A DNA stretch of 64,000 nt. Origin: Microbacterium invictum (GTDB lineage Bacteria > Actinomycetota > Actinomycetes > Actinomycetales > Microbacteriaceae). A model generated the notes under the pieces. It saw only the letters and a list, made by a program, of their open reading frames with translations. It was not told the DNA's origin and did no database searches. Where the stretch lies: contig NZ_CP139779.1 of NCBI RefSeq assembly GCF_034421375.1, forward strand, positions 248,001 to 312,000, in the 5' to 3' direction. Positions 61,841-64,000 of the stretch are shown here, in pieces. How positions within the stretch are numbered: the stretch's first letter is position 1; every line of letters begins with the position of its first letter. Position numbers and translations under genes: made by a program.

Positions 61841-61951
61841 GTTCGCCTGACACGACGTGCTGCGGACCGGCGCACATTGCGACCGGCGAACCCTGGCCGG
61901 CTCCGTTCGCCTGTCGCGATGTGCGGTGCGGGGTGACCGTTCGTGACAGGC
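61841..61951. repeat. Alternating palindromic half-sites (array locus 4)
   Basis: GTTCGCCTG at 61841 and 61915 (74-bp step). Arms pair in an alternating way: 61841-61860 with 61872-61891 (15 of 20), and 61872-61891 with 61905-61924 (18 of 20). A last CGCCTGTC/GACAGGCG pair closes near 61950. The GTGACCGTTCGTGACAGG end resembles the CGACCGTTCGTGTCACC arm at 12.95 kb. The gap 61699-62010 holds no gene. Confidence 0.7.
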
Positions 61952-62010
61952 GTGGGGGGATCGGATGCCGCGATTCGCGACCGATCGCGGCGTGTCGTAG
62001 ACTCTTCGGC

Positions 62011-62101
62011 GGTGACGTGTCCGAGCGGCCGAAGGTGCAACTCTCGAAAAGTTGTGTAGGGTAACCCCCTACCGTGGGTTCAAATCCCACCGTCACCGCC
62101 A
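62011..62101 (+). tRNA. tRNA-Ser (CGA), CCA encoded
   Basis: 88-nt class II tRNA (62011-62098): acceptor GGTGACG/CGTCACC, anticodon loop CTCGAAA with CGA, long variable arm, T-arm GTGGGTTCAAATCCCAC. The genome encodes the 3' CCA (62099-62101), unlike the other three tRNAs in the window. Confidence 0.95.
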
Positions 62102-62150
62102 TAAATCCCTGATCAGAGGCTACTTTCAGGTTCTGATCAATGGGATGAGC

Positions 62151-62182
62151 AAAAGCGCCGCGAGCGATGCGTGGCGCTTTTT
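62151..62182 (+). terminator. Terminator of tRNA-Ser
   Basis: AAAAGCGCC / GGCGCTTTT 9-bp stem, 13-nt loop, ending in a T5 run. A second small hairpin (TGATCAGA/TCTGATCA, 62110-62139) lies between it and the tRNA. Confidence 0.85.
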
Positions 62183-62598
62183 GCATCTGACCGGGCATTT
62201 TGTCACCAGGTTCATGCTCAGTCCGTGAGAAAGTAGCGGTGTGCTCGATTCTTGCTCGCAGAGGCGCGAGGACCTGGACTCGAGTGAAGAAAACTCCCGG
62301 TTGAGCCGAATTCGAGCGTGAACCTGCGGTGGGATTCTGCCCCACGACAGGGGGCAGGGGTCAAGGACAATGAGTCGTGCCTCGTCCCGGATGGGACGTG
62401 GCGGGTTAGAACCGCTTCAGCGATCGGCGTCGCCGAGCTGGGAGTAGGCGTGGCGGTCTGGTCGACGGCGGCTTGGGCCGCGGCCGCTAGAGCGGTGTGC
62501 TCTCTTCGCGCAATCAGCCGACGTGTTCGACGACGTCGCGTGGGGTGAAGTCGACCTCGTGCACGGTCATGCTCGTAGGTCTGGCCTAGATTGATGCC
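62183..62598. other. Non-coding stretch after tRNA-Ser
   Basis: No frame here has gene-like content, and base composition is lower in G+C than in the core. No integrase was found on this side. It may be the edge of an accessory segment inserted at the tRNA gene. Confidence 0.4.
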
Positions 62599-63213
62599 GT
62601 GACGGATGAAAGCGACGCTCGTAACGGGGATCTGCTCGCAGTGCTCAACACCGAGTACTTCGTACTGCAAGGGGCGTCTGGGGCGTCGATCAGTGAGGCG
62701 AGCAGCAGGGCATCTCTGTACCTGCTGACCCTTTCCAGCAGTCTGGTGTCGCTGGGGTTCGTGCTCGGCTTATCCGCCGACGTGTTCGGGCCTTTCGCAG
62801 CCGCCGCATTGTCGACGGTGTTCCTGCTTGGCTGCTTCACCGTGGTCAGGCTCACCGAGACCAGCATCGAGAACCTCCGTGCGCTGCGGGGTATGGCTCG
62901 GATTCGCGCCTACTACGCGGATCTCAGCCCCCTTGCGAGGCCCTACTTTGTCAGCGCTGGTAGCGTCGCCGCGGACGCGCAGGCCATGCTGGGACGGCGA
63001 AGCAACCGATGGTGGTGGGTGGGCACCATGGCCACCATGATCGGAGCGGTCAACGCCGTCGTAGGAGGCAGCGGCATCGCGCTCCTCACGACCGCAGCAG
63101 GCGCATCCCTCAGCCTGTCCGTCGCGACGGGACTAGGCGCCGCGGTGGTCTTGGTGACGTTGGCCGTCCAATTCCAACGCCGCCGGTTCGCCACCGAGTT
63201 TGCTGGCTCCTGA
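62599..63213 (+). CDS. Hypothetical membrane protein with two helix pairs
   Basis: 204 residues from a GTG with TAGATT-N6 upstream. A soluble N-terminus (~30 residues, LAVLNTEYFVLQGASGASISEA) leads to helices LLTLSSSLVSLGFVLGLSADVFG and FAAAALSTVFLLGCFTVVRL. A ~65-residue loop (RALRGMARIRAYYADLSPLARPYF) follows, then two more helices (MATMIGAVNAVVGGSGIALL; LSVATGLGAAVVLVTLAVQF). The layout recalls Mycobacterium/Streptomyces hypothetical proteins of accessory regions. No function assigned. Confidence 0.7.
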   Translation: MTDESDARNGDLLAVLNTEYFVLQGASGASISEASSRASLYLLTLSSSLVSLGFVLGLSADVFGPFAAAALSTVFLLGCFTVVRLTETSIENLRALRGMARIRAYYADLSPLARPYFVSAGSVAADAQAMLGRRSNRWWWVGTMATMIGAVNAVVGGSGIALLTTAAGASLSLSVATGLGAAVVLVTLAVQFQRRRFATEFAGS

Positions 63214-63381
63214 CTCGGCGACCGCCCTGACGCAGTCGGCGACGCTGACACAATCGGCCTTCCCGGGGAAAGGTCGACTCGACCTTCGGCAGCACCGAGA
63301 GGCAACACCGGTGGAGACACAGGACGCTGGTCGATACGGGTTCGAATCCTGCGCCGTTTCGTTGTGCTCCGCATTCCGCGG

Positions 63382-64000
63382 TCAGTGCTCGATCAGGCGT
63401 CTGATGCCGCGCTTTGAGAGGTATTCCTTGTCGTCCGCGCGTGAGGCGAGCACGATTGCAGGTGCAGAGCCGGCTTCGATCAGGCTGAAGAAGGCATCCG
63501 CGAAAGTCAGGTCGGGGGTGGTCTCGTCGGGAAGCACGAGCGCGACATCTCGCACCTTCACGGTCACGCCGCCCGACCGCACAAGGTTTGCTGCATCGCG
63601 AAAGGCGCGGCCGGCAGGTTTGACCTCGTTGTCGACGGTTAGCAGCCCTAGGTCGTACTCCAGTTCGATGAAACCGTCTAGCTCGCGGCTGATGTCGTGG
63701 GAGCACCACCACGTGATACCCCAGAGATTCTCGACAGAGGCAGCAGCGGCGGTGGCGACCTCGAGAAATGCGGCCGGGTCATCGAGCCACGTGGTCGACG
63801 CGCCGTACTCCTGCAACCAGACGGGACGGTTCGCGTCATTGCCGTAGGCCTTGGCGAGTTCGAGCATGAACTCAGCCAAGTGGACCGTGCCGGTGCCAGA
63901 GTGCCCGTAGCGATCCAGAGCGCCGGTGAAGTAGATCCACGCGTGAATGGGGGTGACGCTTCCGGTCGCGCCAAGGGCGCGTCGGCTGAAGGGCTCGTCA
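63382..64000 (-). CDS. Glycoside-hydrolase-like protein (C-terminal part; 5' end outside window)
   Basis: 206 codons are open to the window edge without a stop, so this is the 3' part of a longer minus-strand gene. The visible region looks like the end of a GH5-type (beta/alpha)8 barrel: ALDRYGHSGTGTV, RPVWLQEYGASTTWL (Glu as candidate nucleophile at a strand end), WGITWWCSHDIS (aromatic platform), then LGLLTVDNEVKPAGRAFRDA and a small C-terminal beta domain. Substrate cannot be told. It lies in the accessory-looking segment after tRNA-Ser. Confidence 0.72.
   Translation of the reverse strand, partial: DEPFSRRALGATGSVTPIHAWIYFTGALDRYGHSGTGTVHLAEFMLELAKAYGNDANRPVWLQEYGASTTWLDDPAAFLEVATAAAASVENLWGITWWCSHDISRELDGFIELEYDLGLLTVDNEVKPAGRAFRDAANLVRSGGVTVKVRDVALVLPDETTPDLTFADAFFSLIEAGSAPAIVLASRADDKEYLSKRGIRRLIEH

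Noticed and set aside
63330..63355. Complete tRNA gene near 63.3 kb
   Set aside because: Only a T-arm-like GGTTCGAATCC is present; no acceptor, D or anticodon arm can be drawn.

Overview
The window is high-GC DNA (roughly 70% G+C by eye) with the coding style of a Gram-positive actinobacterium. Microbacteriaceae, and within it Microbacterium or a close relative, fits best: there is a DUF7882-type protein, a mycoredoxin-like glutaredoxin, a ClpC/FtsH/TilS/folate block typical of actinobacteria, many GTG starts, ATGA/GTGA gene overlaps, and at least 15 genes with a TANNNT -10 box only 6-7 nt before the start codon (leaderless transcripts). This is inference from protein families; no rRNA is present.

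Layout. 1-4.4 kb: end of a GH42 beta-galactosidase followed by a complete sugar ABC importer. 5-10.9 kb: a membrane protein, then a tryptophan-to-kynurenine operon on the minus strand (kynA, amidohydrolase, kynU, aldehyde dehydrogenase). 11-16 kb: sulfite-oxidase-like membrane protein, mycoredoxin, GtrA-fused glycosyltransferase, secreted polysaccharide deacetylase. 16.2-18.8 kb: a manganese-type ABC importer with an operator across its start codon. 18.8-22.4 kb: tandem paralogous membrane proteins, DUF7882 protein, MarR regulator, small proteins. 22.5-22.9 kb: tRNA-Phe/Asp/Glu. 23-26.8 kb: M23 peptidase, DUF2254 protein, pyrophosphatase.

26.8-41.7 kb is a core block: tilS, hpt, ftsH, folE-folP-folB-folK, DUF3180, two bPH2 proteins, a DUF2520 protein, panC, lysS. 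A three-gene ECF-sigma/DGPF/aldo-keto reductase module on the opposite strand sits between the DUF2520 gene and a strongly divergent panC. 41.7-55 kb: DUF4192 protein, cardiolipin synthase, a duplicated-domain lipoprotein, a Vsr/DUF559 protein, clpC, an ArgA-type acetyltransferase, GlsB-type protein, radA. 53.9-60.7 kb: a putative B12-independent ethanolamine catabolic cluster (ethanolamine-type permease, glutamine-synthetase-like ligase, C26 hydrolase, aldehyde dehydrogenase, SDR, FadR-type regulator). 60.7-64 kb: L-lactate dehydrogenase, tRNA-Ser(CGA) with encoded CCA, and beyond it a probable accessory region ending in a partial glycoside hydrolase.

The most unusual non-coding signal is a set of intergenic palindrome arrays (4.7, 12.7, 14.6, 45.7 and 61.8 kb). 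Several share a period of 73 bp although stem sequences differ between loci. A 0.5-kb stem-loop-rich gap at 51.4-51.9 kb is also unexplained.
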